This document shows, piece after piece, positions 1-11,300 of a stretch of DNA of 64,000 nucleotides. Both the position numbers and the translations under genes were made by a program. Origin of the DNA: Tragulus kanchil (taxonomy: Eukaryota > Chordata > Mammalia > Artiodactyla > Tragulidae); NCBI GenBank assembly GCA_022376925.1, contig JAIOJX010000001.1, positions 39,087,324-39,151,323 on the forward strand, given 5' to 3'. A model generated the notes under the pieces. That model was not told the DNA's origin, did no database searches, and worked only from the letters and a program-made list of their open reading frames with translations. Positions within the stretch are counted from its first letter, which is position 1, and every line of letters begins with the position of its first letter.

Positions 1-79
1 TCCATGTTCTAGCTATTGTATAGAGAGCTGCAATGAACATTGGGGTACAAGCGCTTCTTTCAGATTTAATTTCATCAGG
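1..79 (-). mobile_element. L1 ORF2/3'-region fragment, antisense (probable end of a duplicated block)
   Basis: These bases are identical, as far as I can align by eye, to 1112-1190 inside the L1 at 596-1944, at an offset of 1111 bases. After base 79 the L1 match stops abruptly and old unrelated sequence begins. The offset falls within the 1071-1135 range of the twelve complete duplications in this window. I infer that this is the tail of a first copy lying mostly upstream of the window. An independent truncated L1 of the same subfamily is the alternative. Confidence 0.6.
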
Positions 80-269
80 ATGAAAATAGACAATGCATTG
101 ACTATTGCTGTGCTAGAAGAGTTGCCATAGAGTTGTTTATATTGTCCTTTTCAGCATACATAGTATCCGTAGTGATACCTTTCTTCATTCTTTGTATTGG
201 TAATTTGAGTCCTCTCTCTTGGATTTTATGAAATAAAAATATTCCTATTCATCTAAGAAACACCATTTA

Positions 270-583
270 GAGACCGAAAGGCAAGCCAGTGTGGGATAAA
301 ATGTTAGCAATCTAAATAATGGGCAAAGGGCTTGTATTTAAAATATATAAACAATTTCTACAGATCAATTAAAATATAGATAACCCAATTTAAAAATGGT
401 AAAGACTTGAACAGATATTTCACAAAATAGGGTATTTAAATAGTCACCAGGCATCATTAGTTATCAGATAAATGCAAAATTAAAATCACAATGAGAGACC
501 ACTACACATCTATCAGGATTAAAGACCAACAATACCCAGTATTATCAAGGATGGGGGAGCTGCTGAAACTCTTATACACTGTT
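270..583 (+). mobile_element. Old L1 (L1M-type) ORF2/3' region, left part
   Basis: Degenerate sense-strand L1 text: a 'gggcttgtatttaaaatat' block, then the region around 'aaaatcacaatgagagacca' that encodes the conserved end of the L1 reverse transcriptase ORF. Many stops and indels show that it is ancient and dead. It resumes at 1957, so one element has been split by the younger antisense L1. Confidence 0.75.
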
Positions 584-595
584 GAATGCAATCTT

Positions 596-1944
596 TTTTT
601 TTTTTAACTTTTATTTTACTTTTAAGTTTTACAGAGTTTTGTTGTTTAGAGGTATGTATGTTCCCAGATTAGTCAGATGTATATCCCCCCCATCTCACCC
701 CTCCAGATCATCACACAGCACCCCTGCAGGATTCCCTTTTCTCACAGAGCAATGACTATAGCTATTTTCTTCACATATGATAGTACAGGCCTTCATACAA
801 CTTCCTTTACGCCTCCCACACACTGTTCCTTCCCTGCAATGTCCATATGTCCACTGTCCATGTCTGTTTCTCCATCGCTTCACTGCATGTGCCATCATCA
901 CCATCCTACTAGATTCCATAGATATGTGTTAGTATATTGTACTTGTCCTTCTCTTTTTGACTGACTTCACTTTTTATGATAGGTTCTAGATCCAGCCACC
1001 TCATTAGGGCTGATTCTTCTGCATTTCTTTTTACAGATGTGTAGTATTCCATTGTATATATGTAACTAAGCTTTTGTATCCATTCATTTGTAGATGGGCA
1101 TCAAGGTTGCTTCCATGTTCTAGCTATTGTATAGAGAGCTGCAATGAACATTGGGGTACAAGCGCTTCTTTCAGATTTAATTTCATCAGGGTATAAGCCT
1201 AAGAGTTGGATTGTTGGGTCATATGGTGCTTCTATTTTTAGTTTTTTAAGAAACTAAAGAAGTCTCCCTTTCTCTTTAAGAAATCTCCAGACTGTCTTCC
1301 ATACAGGCTGTATCAATTGACATTCCCACCAGCAATGCAAGAGGGTTCCCTTTTCTCCACACCCTCTCCAGCATTTATTGTCTGTCCATTTGTGGATGAT
1401 GGCCATTCTGACAGGTGTGAGGTGATATCTCATTGTAGTTTTGATTCGCATTTCTATAATTATAAGTGAGGTTGAGCATCATTTCGTGTGTTTTGGGGCC
1501 TTCTGTACGTCCTCTTTGGAGAGGTGTCTGTTTAGGTCCTTTTCCCATTTTTTGATTGGGTTGTTCATTTTTCTGGTGCTGAGTTGTCTGAGTTGCTTGT
1601 AGATTTTGGAGATTAATTCTTTGTCTGTTGTTTCATTTGCTATGATTTTCTCCCATTCTGTGGGTTGTCTATTCAGCTTTTTTGTAATTTCTTTTGCTAT
1701 ACAAAAGCTTTTAAGTTTCATGAGGGCCCACGTGTTGACTTTTCTTTTCAGTTCCACTATTTTAGTAGGTGGGTCAGAGAAGATCTTGCTTTGATTGATG
1801 TCCTTGAGGGTTTTGCCTATATTCTCCTCTAAGAGTTTGATGGTTTCTGTTCTTACATTTAGGTCTTTAATCCATTTTGAGTTGATCTTTGTGTATGGTG
1901 TCAGGGAATGTTCCAACTTCATTTTTTTTGCATGCAGCTGTCCA
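596..1944 (-). mobile_element. Young 5'-truncated L1, antisense, with target-site duplication
   Basis: A poly-T start at 596, reading into 3' UTR and then ORF2 on the minus strand, marks a reversed L1 of about 1.35 kb. A 12-base target duplication (gaatgcaatctt) flanks it at 584-595 and 1945-1956. Minus-strand frames at about 1254-1451 and 1479-1944 carry recognisable C-terminal L1 ORF2 sequence. Residue patterns include '[12 protein letters not shown]', '[10 protein letters not shown]' and 'LLHCWWEC'. A frame break near 1452-1478 separates the two. The element is truncated well inside ORF2, so it has no endonuclease or RT catalytic core and is dead. It was inserted into an older sense L1. 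Confidence 0.93.
1254..1944 (-). pseudogene. L1 ORF2 C-terminal remnant (broken)
   Basis: The only protein-like content of the L1 at 596-1944. Two open stretches on the minus strand correspond to the C-terminal part of L1 ORF2p (C-terminal segment with the cysteine-rich motif). The upstream frame runs to about 1479 and the downstream one from 1451 to 1254, separated by a frame change. The open frame nominally starts at 2000, but bases beyond 1944 belong to the host L1, so that start is spurious. Not functional. Confidence 0.85.
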
Positions 1945-1956
1945 ATGAATGCAATC

Positions 1957-2430
1957 TTAATTGGTACAATCACTTTGGAAAACTGGCAGTGCCTACTCAA
2001 GTTGAATATATGTGTACCCAGTGGCCTTACAAATAAGTCAATCGATTAATCTGTCTCTCCACGTAAATGTGTGTGTGTATGCACCAAAAGACATGAGCAA
2101 AATATTCATAGCAGCATTATTTGTGATGGCACCAAACTGAAAGAAATCCAAATGTTCATCAACATGGTACTCCATAAGTAAATTGTGGCATATTCACACC
2201 ATGGAATATCACAGAGCAATTAGAAAGAACAAACTACTACTATACCAAACAACTGAATTAATCTCACAGGTGTAAGGCTGAGAAAGAAGCTAAATGCAAA
2301 AGAGTCCATTTATATCAAGTTCATATGCATGTGAAATTAATCAATGATGATAGAAATCAGAATAATAATAGACCAGGAGGGACATTAGAGAGACATTTGG
2401 GATGTTGACTAATGTTCTAAGTCCAGATCT
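1957..2430 (+). mobile_element. Old L1 (L1M-type), right part with 3' UTR
   Basis: Continuation of the element seen at 270-583. 'actttggaaaactggcagt', 'catagcagcattatttgtga' and 'caaatgttcatcaacatgg' are characteristic of the distal L1 ORF2 and 3' region in sense. The right limit is vague because the sequence decays before the SINE cluster at 2478. Confidence 0.75.
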
Positions 2431-2477
2431 AAGTGGTGGTAACATGTGTGCTCACTTTATAAAAATTAACCAATCTG

Positions 2478-3114
2478 GGGCTTCCCTGGTGGCCCAGTGG
2501 GTAAAGAGTCTGCCTTGGGGTTTCCCCTGGTGGTCCAGTGGATAAGGACACCACCTTGCAGTGCAAGGGGCGCCGGTTCAATCCCTGGCCTGGGAAGATC
2601 CCACGTGCTGCGGAGCGGCTGGACTGATGTGTCCAATCACCTAGCTGGAGCTCTGGAGCACATGCACCCAGAGCCAGTGCTCTGCAACAGACGCCACCGT
2701 GAAGGGAGGCCCACAGGAGCCAAAGAACAAAGACGGATGAAAATGGAGAAATGAAGGACTGATAGAAGTGGCCCACCTGCTCCCCTCCCTCCCCAACCCG
2801 ACCCCCGCCCAAAATAAATAAATAAATAAATCTTTTAAAAAAAAGAGTCTGCCTTGCAGTGCAAGGGACACCGGTTCTATCCCTGGCCCAGGAAGATCCC
2901 ACGTGCTGCAGAGCAGCTGGACCAGTGTGTCCAATTACAAGTCAGTGCTCTGGAGCGCATGCACCCAGAGCTGGTGCTCTGCAACGAGGGAGGCCACTAC
3001 AATGGGAAGTCCACATAGGCCGAAGAATAAAGATGGATGAAAGTAAATGAATAAAGAACCAATGAAAGCAGTCAAAAAAAAAAGTTCACATCAAAAAAAG
3101 AAAAATAAAAAAAT
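2478..3114 (+). mobile_element. CHR-type tRNA-derived SINE (short-tail class), split by a second SINE
   Basis: Head 'gggcttccctggtggcccag' at 2478-2517, resuming at about 2857 with 'cagtgcaagggacaccggtt' and running to an A-rich tail near 3114. Target duplication ttaaccaatctg is at 2466-2477 and 3115-3126. An internal pol III B-box-like 'ggttctatcc' is present. The element is interrupted by the SINE at 2518-2843. The tail has an 'aatgaaagcagtcaaaa' type end, not the C-rich extension seen in the inner copy. Confidence 0.9.
2518..2843 (+). mobile_element. CHR-type SINE, long C-rich tail class, nested in another SINE
   Basis: Complete element from 'ggggtttcccctggtggtcc' to an (aaat)n/A-rich tail, flanked by the 13-base target duplication agagtctgccttg (2505-2517 and 2844-2856), which is itself part of the host SINE. 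The tRNA-like head has a B box ('ggttcaatcc'). The distal part reads 'gaagtggcccacctgctccc' and then the C-rich stretch that defines this tail class. Its position inside a short-tail copy shows that it inserted later. Confidence 0.92.
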
Positions 3115-3167
3115 TTAACCAATCTGTACAATTAAGATTTACGATTATTGTATATATGTTATACTTT

Positions 3168-3402
3168 GTGTGTGTGTGTGTGCGCACGCGCTGTCACCTC
3201 AGTCATGTCTGACTCTTTGTGGCCCTATGAATTGTAGCCTACGAGGCTCCTCTGTCCATGAGATTCTCCAGGTAAGAATACTAGAGTGGGTTTCCATGCC
3301 CTCCTTCAGGGGATCATCCCCACCTAGGGGTCAAACCCATGTCTCTTATGCCTCTTGCATTGGCAGGTGAGTTCTTTACCACTAGCATCATCTGGGAAGC
3401 CC
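3168..3402 (-). mobile_element. Bov-tA SINE, antisense
   Basis: Reverse-strand Bov-tA: the BovB-derived part ('gtcatgtctgactctttgtg') is on the left and the tRNA-like head ('ctttaccactagcatcatct') on the right. Target duplication atgttatacttt is at 3156-3167 and 3403-3414. A short (tg)n/(cg) run replaces the 3' tail. Diagnostic of ruminants. Confidence 0.92.
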
Positions 3403-3431
3403 ATGTTATACTTTAAAAGTTTATAAAAATA

Positions 3432-3703
3432 GGACTTACCTGGTAGTCCAGTGGGTGAAGAGTTCGCCTTGCAGTGCAAGGGACACCGGTTCGATCCCTG
3501 GCCTAGGAGGATCCCACGTGCCATGGAGTGGCTAGATTGGTGTGTTCAGTTATGAGCCAGTGCTCTGGAGCATATGTGCCCAGAGCTGGTGCTCTGCAGC
3601 AAGAGAGGCCACTGCAATGGAAGGCCCACACAGGCCAGAGAATAAAGATGGATGAAAATATATAAATAAATAAATAATAAAAAGAGGCCAAAATATAAAA
3701 AAG
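3432..3703 (+). mobile_element. CHR-type SINE, short-tail class
   Basis: Full element with tRNA head, B box 'ggttcgatcc', body 'gctctggagcatatgtgccc' and a tail of (aaat)n followed by 'aaaaagaggccaaaat'. Flanked by the 14-base target duplication agtttataaaaata (3418-3431 and 3704-3717). Confidence 0.93.
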
Positions 3704-3717
3704 AGTTTATAAAAATA

Positions 3718-5794
3718 AAATAAAAATGAATATATTAGAGAAGGTTACACTGTATGATTTTTAATGTTCCTTATGGTTCTTACATTCTATGATTTTGTGC
3801 AATAATGCTTTGAAAATAATAAAATCATCTACAAGTATACAGTCTTACTATTATCAGTGGTAGCTGACCTTGAATTGCAAGTGATTTCTTGATCAGTGGC
3901 AAATAATTTGCTTTAAATTTCTATATATTTATTTCCAGCTTCAAAGATTTGTTACTTCTTTTCTTTTCGGGCTATTATTCATTATCTAGTTTCCTTGAAC
4001 TTTTCTTTTAAGACCCTGGGTGAGAAACCAGAGACAAATATCATGAAGAGTACTCTTGAACCCTCTTAAATTTTGAGCTGCCAATAAACAATGGCAGAGC
4101 CTTGAAAAGTTTAAGAATGGTTCGTGATTCTTTGGGTTAGCTGTGGCTTTGGACTAGGTTTTCTACTTACATGCATAATATAGCAGTGGAAATAATAATG
4201 GTTTTCCCAATCACTTGGCCTCTGTAGCAGTTCATAATTTTAATGTCAGGTGAAAATAATGCTAGAAGAATAATAAGATACATTTGGCATTCATTTCCAA
4301 AAAAGTAGTCATTCAAATCGTATTATTTTATCGTTACCATCACTTTTCTTTTTCTCAGCCTTGCCAGTAAAACTCAGTTAATGAATCTACCAGTAAGCAC
4401 AGTTAAAGAGTGGCTGACGTATTCTCAGAGATGTGACTTTGGCTTTACTGAGGCCACTGAGCTTGTTTGAAACCCAATGTACATTCTCCCCCTTGGAACT
4501 GCTTCTCTATTTCAGATATTCATTAAAAACTCAACTTTCTTAGTAGCTAAATGAAAGTCTCCTTTAAAGGTATATCACCAATTCTTGGCCTGGGAAAAAA
4601 TGTCAGAAAATTCTTTAAATCTATCTAGTAAAGTATTTTAAATGCTCATCTTGCACTTTTGAGTGAAGTGTAATTTACATTTCATAAAAGTAGAAGCTGA
4701 GCAGCAAGCTGTAAGTAATTATCATATAATTAAATGTCTACTATGAAGGAAAGGAAAACGTGAGCGCCTTTGTGCTTTCCGTGACTGGGTTATGCAATGG
4801 CAAATTAAATTTCATCTTTTTATCTGAGGAAGGCTCCAAGGGACCTACACAGAGTTTGAAGAGATACCTGTGAGTTGTCAATGTAGTTGCACTTGGGAGC
4901 TGAGGCTACCCCTTAGCTGGCTGTCCAGGCAGACCATTTGGAAATGGATTCTGTAGCTTTGGCTTTAGAAATGGAAACCAAAGCGTCTACTCCTCTCAGT
5001 GACTTTGAACGCATTTCTCTGCTTATGTTTAACATTTATAAATAGGAAACCACCATGATAATTAATAATTACTGTGGATGAGCTTTATTTTTCAAATTCA
5101 CAAAGCATTTAGCTTTGGGGGATGATAATCAAATGCAAAACACATTTGTAATTAGGTGATATCTCCCCATCTGATTTTGTTTAATATGTATTTTAAAATA
5201 TTCATTGAGTCGCTGCCATGTTCAAGATGCCACAGAGCACTCAAAGGTCAAAAAAGACACGGTTCCCACTTTGTGGGAGATTATAGTCAGGAAGGGGATA
5301 AAACCTATGCACACAAATCATTATGAAACAAAGCAAAATTGCATAGTTACAGAGAATCCAAGTCGTGGAGGTGCTCAGGGGAAGCAGTAATCATTCTTTT
5401 GCTGGCTATGTCGAGCTGGTCAGGCTTAAGGAAGACACTGTATAATCTAGTATGTGAAGGATAGACTTCTAAGAAGAAATACTGAGGAAATCATGAGCAA
5501 TGTAGATGTGGGAAACTAGTACAAGGGCTTCAGGGAATGAAGTAGACCAATTTGGTTACTTATTCAACAGTCATAGAGGCAATTTATCTCAATTTATGAA
5601 TAATAAGTGTTGGGTTTTACAGACTTTCTCCCTCGTCAAAACCTATAATATGATATTCTTGATTGTTAACATTGTTTGGAGCCTTAGATATACATGTAGG
5701 GGTATAGCATGAGATATAGATTAAAATGGACATATAGAATTGAATTGTAAAGACTCTTGGGTACCAGTCTAATGGAGATAGACTTTACTCAGAA
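3718..5794. other. Repeat-poor, AT-rich DNA without a recognised feature
   Basis: I see no recognisable transposon, RNA gene or exon. Open frames here (the longest are 61-68 codons) show no family signature and have no splice or promoter context. Confidence 0.6.
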
Positions 5795-7030
5795 TTATTT
5801 ACTTTAAAAATCTTATTGATGGACTATCGTGTGCTGGACACAAAAAAAAAATGAAAAAAAAATACTGCAGACAGAAAAAGTGAGCTAGGTAAAAGAACGG
5901 TGTATATCTGATACACAGAGTTTTCAGATAGCTTGATTCTGATATGTCTGGTGCAACAAGATTGATACTGGTTTCCTCTGTAAAATGATAACCCACGAGA
6001 AATAAATTTTCATGGATCATTAAAAAAAAAAATAAAACACATGTGGAATCAAAAAGAAAGAAAAGCCACGTGAAGTACAGTGCTGAATACCTTTTCTGCC
6101 CACAAGGAAATTAATTTAGTGGGGGCCGTGGGTGAGAAGTGCTGAGGGCATCTGTCCTAGACAGGATGTAAGGCATCAGAAGAGGCATTCTAGAGGTGGT
6201 AATGTCTGACATAGGGACATTGCGGGGAAGAAATAGGGAGGGGGAGGCACGGAGGGAGTAACATGGAAACCTGTACTGTCATGTGTGGAAAAGATAGCTA
6301 TTGTCATTGTGCTAAGGGAATAGAAGTGCTTACAATGGCATGGGGCAATGGTCTGGAGGGGTGGGATGGGGGGAACTCGGGGAGTGGGGACCATGGATAT
6401 GCATATGACTGATCTGGGAACATACATGTCTGTGAACAACAAAACTCTGTAAAATCTTTAAAATAAAGAGTAAAAAAAAAGAAATATGAGAGTGTGGGTT
6501 TCCCTGAAACATGGGATATAGGAAGGGTGTTTCAAGCAGAGAAATGGGAAGGCTATTTTGAGCAGTAAGAGCATGTTGTCATCAGGGTGTATGCCTGGAG
6601 AATTTCTGGAAGTGCTGAGTTTGAAACTAGGGTGTAAAATGAGTGGTAAAGAGAGAACACTGGAGGACTCAATAGGAACCTGGTCATGAAAAGCCTTAGA
6701 AAGGCTATGACAATCATCCACGTGAAGCTGATGTGACCTTGAGTTACAAATACAGCAACAGGGAGGAAGAAAGGGGGCATACATTCAAGAGCTATTTAGG
6801 GAGTAGTATGGACAGTCTTACTTTACCAATTGAATGCCATTGATAAGGTGAATGATAGAGTGTGAGGAGGAATCTGAGGCTTGAACTTGGGTGTCATGGA
6901 CTGCCATTCACTCAGAGGAGGAACATAAGTGGATGAGAAGAATTGAGGGTAAAGTTATAACCTTTTGTTTTACCCACGTTGAATGTGAGGGCCCATCAGA
7001 TAAAAATGGAGATGATGACCAAAAGTGAAC
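5795..7030 (+). repeat. Ancient mammalian interspersed repeat, family not named, split by an L1 tail
   Basis: Begins with a degenerate 'ctatcgtgtgctggacac' (older form ctactatgtgccaggcac), and continues after the L1 insertion at 6208-6478 with stretches on the theme of 'gaaatgggaaggctattttg', 'catgaaaagccttagaaagg' and 'gggcccatcagataaaaatg'. Related sequence recurs at 27690-30450, 35150-35410, 49500-50450 and 51990-52215. I recognise the family as a widespread old mammalian repeat but cannot assign its class. Confidence 0.5.
6208..6478 (+). mobile_element. L1 3' UTR end, sense, severely 5'-truncated
   Basis: Starts 'gacatagggacattgcgggg' and ends with AATAAA-like 'aaaataaagag' plus poly-A. 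It closely matches the 3' UTR of the L1 at 7757-8611 (8342-8611), so both belong to one young subfamily. No clean target duplication was found. Confidence 0.85.
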
Positions 7031-7350
7031 TATATTATTTGGAGTACAGAAATGGAATTTGGGCTGTAGATAGAGTTTGTTTGTTTGTTTTTTCATTTTT
7101 TTGTTGTTATTTCTTTCTTTCTTTCTTTTTATTTGTTCATTCATTTGCAGCATTAGACTTATGATAGCTATGTAAGTGTGGTTTCACTGTTGAATCAAGT
7201 CACATCCTGTTCAGATTATGTGTTTCTGTGTACAACTTCTTGTTTATCCTGGAGTCAATGACTGCTTCACTTTTTTGCTTAATTAAAATGGTTGTTTTAA
7301 CTAAAGTTCATTTTAAGTAATCATACATGAATGTTTTAAGAAATAATACA

Positions 7351-7577
7351 GGGAATTCCCTGGTGGTCCAGTGGCTAACACTTTGTGCTCCCAGTTCTGA
7401 GGGCCTGGGTTCAATTCCTGGTCAGGGAGCTAGATCCCACATACTGCAACTGAAGATCCTGCATGTTGCAACTAAGAGCTTGCATGCTGCAACTACTGCA
7501 ACAAAGGTGGAAGATCCTGTGTGCCACAACTAAGACCTACCACAACCAAATAAATAAAATAAATTAAAAAAATATTA
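7351..7577 (+). mobile_element. CHR-2 type SINE, older copy
   Basis: 'gggaattccctggtggtcca' head, a B-box-like 'ggttcaattcc', then 'ctgcaactgaagatcctgc' style body and an (aaat)n tail. The flanks 'agaaataatacag' and 'agaagtagtacag' may be a decayed target duplication. This is the widespread cetartiodactyl type, different from the subfamily at 3432. Confidence 0.85.
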
Positions 7578-7756
7578 GTAAAAGAAGTAGTACAGAGAGA
7601 TCCCATGTAACTTTTATCCAGTTTCTCCCAATGGTAACATCTTGCAGAACTATAGAGTACGATCAAAACCAGGATTTTGAGATCGACTGTCAAGATAGGG
7701 AACATTTCCATCACCATGAGAACCCTTGTGTTGTCATTTTAAAGCAGAAGCAACAA

Positions 7757-8091
7757 CCTCGCTTATTATTAGAGAAATGCAAATTAAAACTATAATGAGA
7801 TATCACCTCACACCTGTCAGAATGGCCATCATCAACAAATTGACAGACAATAAATGCTGGAGAGGGTGTGGAGAAAAGGGAACCCTCTTGCATTGCTGGT
7901 GGGAATGTAAACTGATACAGCCGCTATGGAAGACAGTATGGAGATTCCTTAAAAAACTAAAAATAGAAGCACCCTATGACCCAGTAATCCCACTATTAGG
8001 CTTATTTCCTGATGAAATCAAAGCTGAAAGAAGCACCTGTACCCCAATGTTCATTGCAGCTCTCTATGCAATAGCCAGAACATGGAAGTAA
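7757..8091 (+). pseudogene. L1 ORF2 C-terminal remnant
   Basis: About 110 codons of L1 ORF2p C-terminal segment, the longest clear protein homology on the plus strand. It lacks the endonuclease and RT domains because of 5' truncation. The upstream ATG at 7726 lies outside the L1, so no natural start exists. Not a functional gene. Confidence 0.85.
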
Positions 8092-8611
8092 CCTAGATGT
8101 CCATCGACGAATGAATGGCTACAGAAGCTCTGGTACATATATATAATAGAATACTACTCAACTGTTAAAAGAAATGCAGAAGACTCAGTCCTAATGAAGT
8201 GGCTGGCTCTAGAACCTATCCTAAAAAGTGAAGTAAGTCAAAAAGAGAAAGACAAATACAGTATACTAACACACATATATGGAATCTAGTAGGACGGTCT
8301 TGATAACACACGCAGTGAACTCATGGAAAAACAGAGCATAGACATAGGGACATTGTGGGGAAGAAATAGGGAGGGGGAGGCACGGAGGGAGTAACATGGA
8401 AACCTGTACTGTCATGTGTGGAAAAGATAGCTATTGCCATTGTGCTAAGGGAATAGGAGTGCTTACAATGGCTTGGGGCGATGGTCCGGAGGGGTGGGAA
8501 CTGGGGGGGTGGGGACCAGGGATATGCATATGACTGATCTGGGAACATACATGTCTGTGAACAACAAAACTCTGTAAAACCTTTAAAATAAAGAATAATA
8601 ATAATAAAAAA
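7757..8611 (+). mobile_element. 5'-truncated L1, sense, with ORF2 tail and full 3' UTR
   Basis: Enters L1 inside the last part of ORF2 ('ttattattagagaaatgcaa') and runs to an AATAAA-rich A tail near 8611. A frame at about 7757-8091 encodes ORF2 C-terminal residues, including the '[18 protein letters not shown]' cysteine motif. It stops after '...ARTWK' at a TAA where the antisense L1s in this window have a CAA-type codon. The 3' UTR is G-rich (8340-8520) and matches 6208-6478. No convincing target duplication. Confidence 0.9.
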
Positions 8612-8652
8612 AGCCAAAGCCACTACCTTTCTGCCTCCACCTACTCCTTAAC

Positions 8653-10851
8653 CTCTGGTGACCACTAATCTTTTCCCCATTTTAAAAATTTTGTCATTCC
8701 CGAGAATCTTAAATAAATTGAATAATATAGTGTATAAACTTTTGAGACTGATATTTTTCTTTTCACCCAGGAGATACATCTAGGTTTCTGTCTGTATCAA
8801 TAGTTTAAGCCTTTTATTGCTGAGTAGTATTTTATAGTATGGATGTATCACACTTTGTTTAACCATTAACTCATTAAAGTACAGCTGGGTTGTTTCCAGT
8901 TTTTCCCTATTGTGAATAAGGCTGCTCTAAACATCTGTGTACAGGTTTTTGTGTGAACCCAAGACTTTATTTCTCCAGGGAAAATGCCAAGGAGTACAAT
9001 TTCTGGGTTGTATGACAATTGCATGTTATCTTTATAAAAAAGTGCTCTTTTCCAATCGCTGTTCCATTTTGCATTCTTACCAGCAACCTATAAGCAATCT
9101 AGTTTCTCTGCATCCTCACCATCATTAGGGTCACTATTTTTTGTTTTAGCCACTGTGACAGGTGTGTAGTAATATTTCATTAGAGTACTAATTTGCAGTT
9201 CTCTAATGGCTAATGATGGTGAACACCTTTTCATATGCTTATTTGCCATCTGTATATCCTCTTAGTTTAAGTGTCTCTTCATGTCTTTAGCCCATTTTAT
9301 AATTGGCTTTTTTTTTCACTTTAAGCTTTTTACAACTCCTAATATATTCTAGATAGAAGTCTTTTGTTGCATATTGTACTCTGCAAATATCTCCTCCTTC
9401 TCTGTAGTTAGTCTTTTCATCTTCCTTAGCAGGGCCTTCTTTGGCAGAGCAAAATTTTAAAATTTTGATAAAGCTTGACAAAGTCCTTACCTGTTTTTAA
9501 TCTTAGGAAGGTATCATTTAGTATTTAATTATGAAGTATTAGTATGATGTTAGCTATATATTTTACTGTAGATGCTATAGATCAAGTTGACACAAGTTTC
9601 TATTTCTATTTTTCTGAGAATTTTTTTATGATGTGTGTTGAACTTGGTCAGGTGCTTTTTTTTTTTGAATCAGTTGATATAATCATGTTATTTTTCTTCT
9701 TTAACGTGTTTATAGGGGGGATTACTTTGATTGATTTTTTTCTTATATTGTATTAACTCTGGTGACCACTAATCTTTTCCCCATTTTAAAAAGTCATTCC
9801 GAGAATCTTAAATAAATTGAATAATATAGTGTATAAACTTTTGAGACTGATATTTTTCTTTTCACCCAGGAGATACATCTAGGTTTCTGTCTGTATCAAT
9901 AGTTTAAGCCTTTTATTGCTGAGTAGTATTTTATAGTATGGATGTATCACACTTTGTTTAACCATTAACTCATTAAAGTACAGCTGGGTTGTTTCCAGTT
10001 TTTCCCTATTGTGAATAAGGCTGCTCTAAACATCTGTGTACAGGTTTTTGTGTGAACCCAAGACTTTATTTCTCCAGGGAAAATGCCAAGGAGTACAATT
10101 TCTGGGTTGTATGACAATTGCATGTTATCTTTATAAAAAAGTGCTCTTTTCCAATCGCTGTTCCATTTTGCATTCTTACCAGCAACCTATAAGCAATCTA
10201 GTTTCTCTGCATCCTCACCATCATTAGGGTCACTATTTTTTGTTTTAGCCACTGTGACAGGTGTGTAGTAATATTTCATTAGAGTACTAATTTGCAGTTC
10301 TCTAATGGCTAATGATGGTGAACACCTTTTCATATGCTTATTTGCCATCTGTATATCCTCTTAGTTTAAGTGTCTCTTCATGTCTTTAGCCCATTTTATA
10401 ATTGGCTTTTTTTTTCACTTTAAGCTTTTTACAACTCCTAATATATTCTAGATAGAAGTCTTTTGTTGCATATTGTACTCTGCAAATATCTCCTCCTTCT
10501 CTGTAGTTAGTCTTTTCATCTTCCTTAGCAGGGCCTTCTTTGGCAGAGCAAAATTTTAAAATTTTGATAAAGCTTGACAAAGTCCTTACCTGTTTTTAAT
10601 CTTAGGAAGGTATCATTTAGTATTTAATTATGAAGTATTAGTATGATGTTAGCTATATATTTTACTGTAGATGCTATAGATCAAGTTGACACAAGTTTCT
10701 ATTTCTATTTTTCTGAGAATTTTTTTATGATGTGTGTTGAACTTGGTCAGGTGCTTTTTTTTTTTGAATCAGTTGATATAATCATGTGATTTTTCTTCTT
10801 TAACTTGTTAATATAGTGGATTACATTGATTGATTTTTTTCTTATATTGTA
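8653..10851 (+). repeat. Tandem near-identical ~1.1 kb block pair A (probable assembly duplication)
   Basis: Copy 1 is 8653-9753 and copy 2 is 9757-10851. The offset is 1104 at the start and 1099 over most of the length. Copy 2 lacks five bases within its first ~45 ('aaaaagtcattccgag' against 'aaaaattttgtcattcccgag'). Copy 1 differs from copy 2 only near its own end (about 9708-9735). The content is old antisense L1. Differences sit at the junction ends, as expected for poor-quality contig ends. Confidence 0.93.
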
Positions 10852-11102
10852 CCAGCCTTGCATCCTGATATAAACTATACTTGTTCATGGTGCATATTTA
10901 TTTTTGTGTATCGTTGAATTATTTTTCCTAATAATTTTGTTAGGGATTTTTGTATCTGTATTCATGATGAAAATGGGTTTCTACAGTTTTTTGTACTGGC
11001 CTTGTCTGGTTCTGGTGTCAGGGTAATATTAGCTTTATTGGGAAGTGTTCCTTCCTCTTCTGTTATCTGGAAAAACTCCTGTGGTATTCGTGTTAGTGTC
11101 TT

Positions 11103-11300
11103 AAGTGTTAGTTGCTCAGTTGTGTCTGACTCTTTGTGCCCCATAGACTGTACCCACCAGACTCCTCTGTCCATGGAATTATCCAGGCAAAAATATTGCA
11201 GTGGGTAGCCATTCCCTTCTCCATGGGGTCTTCCTGACCCAGGTATTAAACCTGGGTCTCCTGCATTGCAGGCAAATTCTGAAATACCAAGGAAGCCTGA
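11103..11300 (-). mobile_element. Bov-tA SINE, antisense
   Basis: 'gttgctcagttgtgtctgac' on the left and the tRNA-like head ('ctgcattgcaggcaaattct') on the right. Inserted within the old antisense L1, whose text resumes after 11300. Diverged, so an older copy than the one at 44866. Confidence 0.88.
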
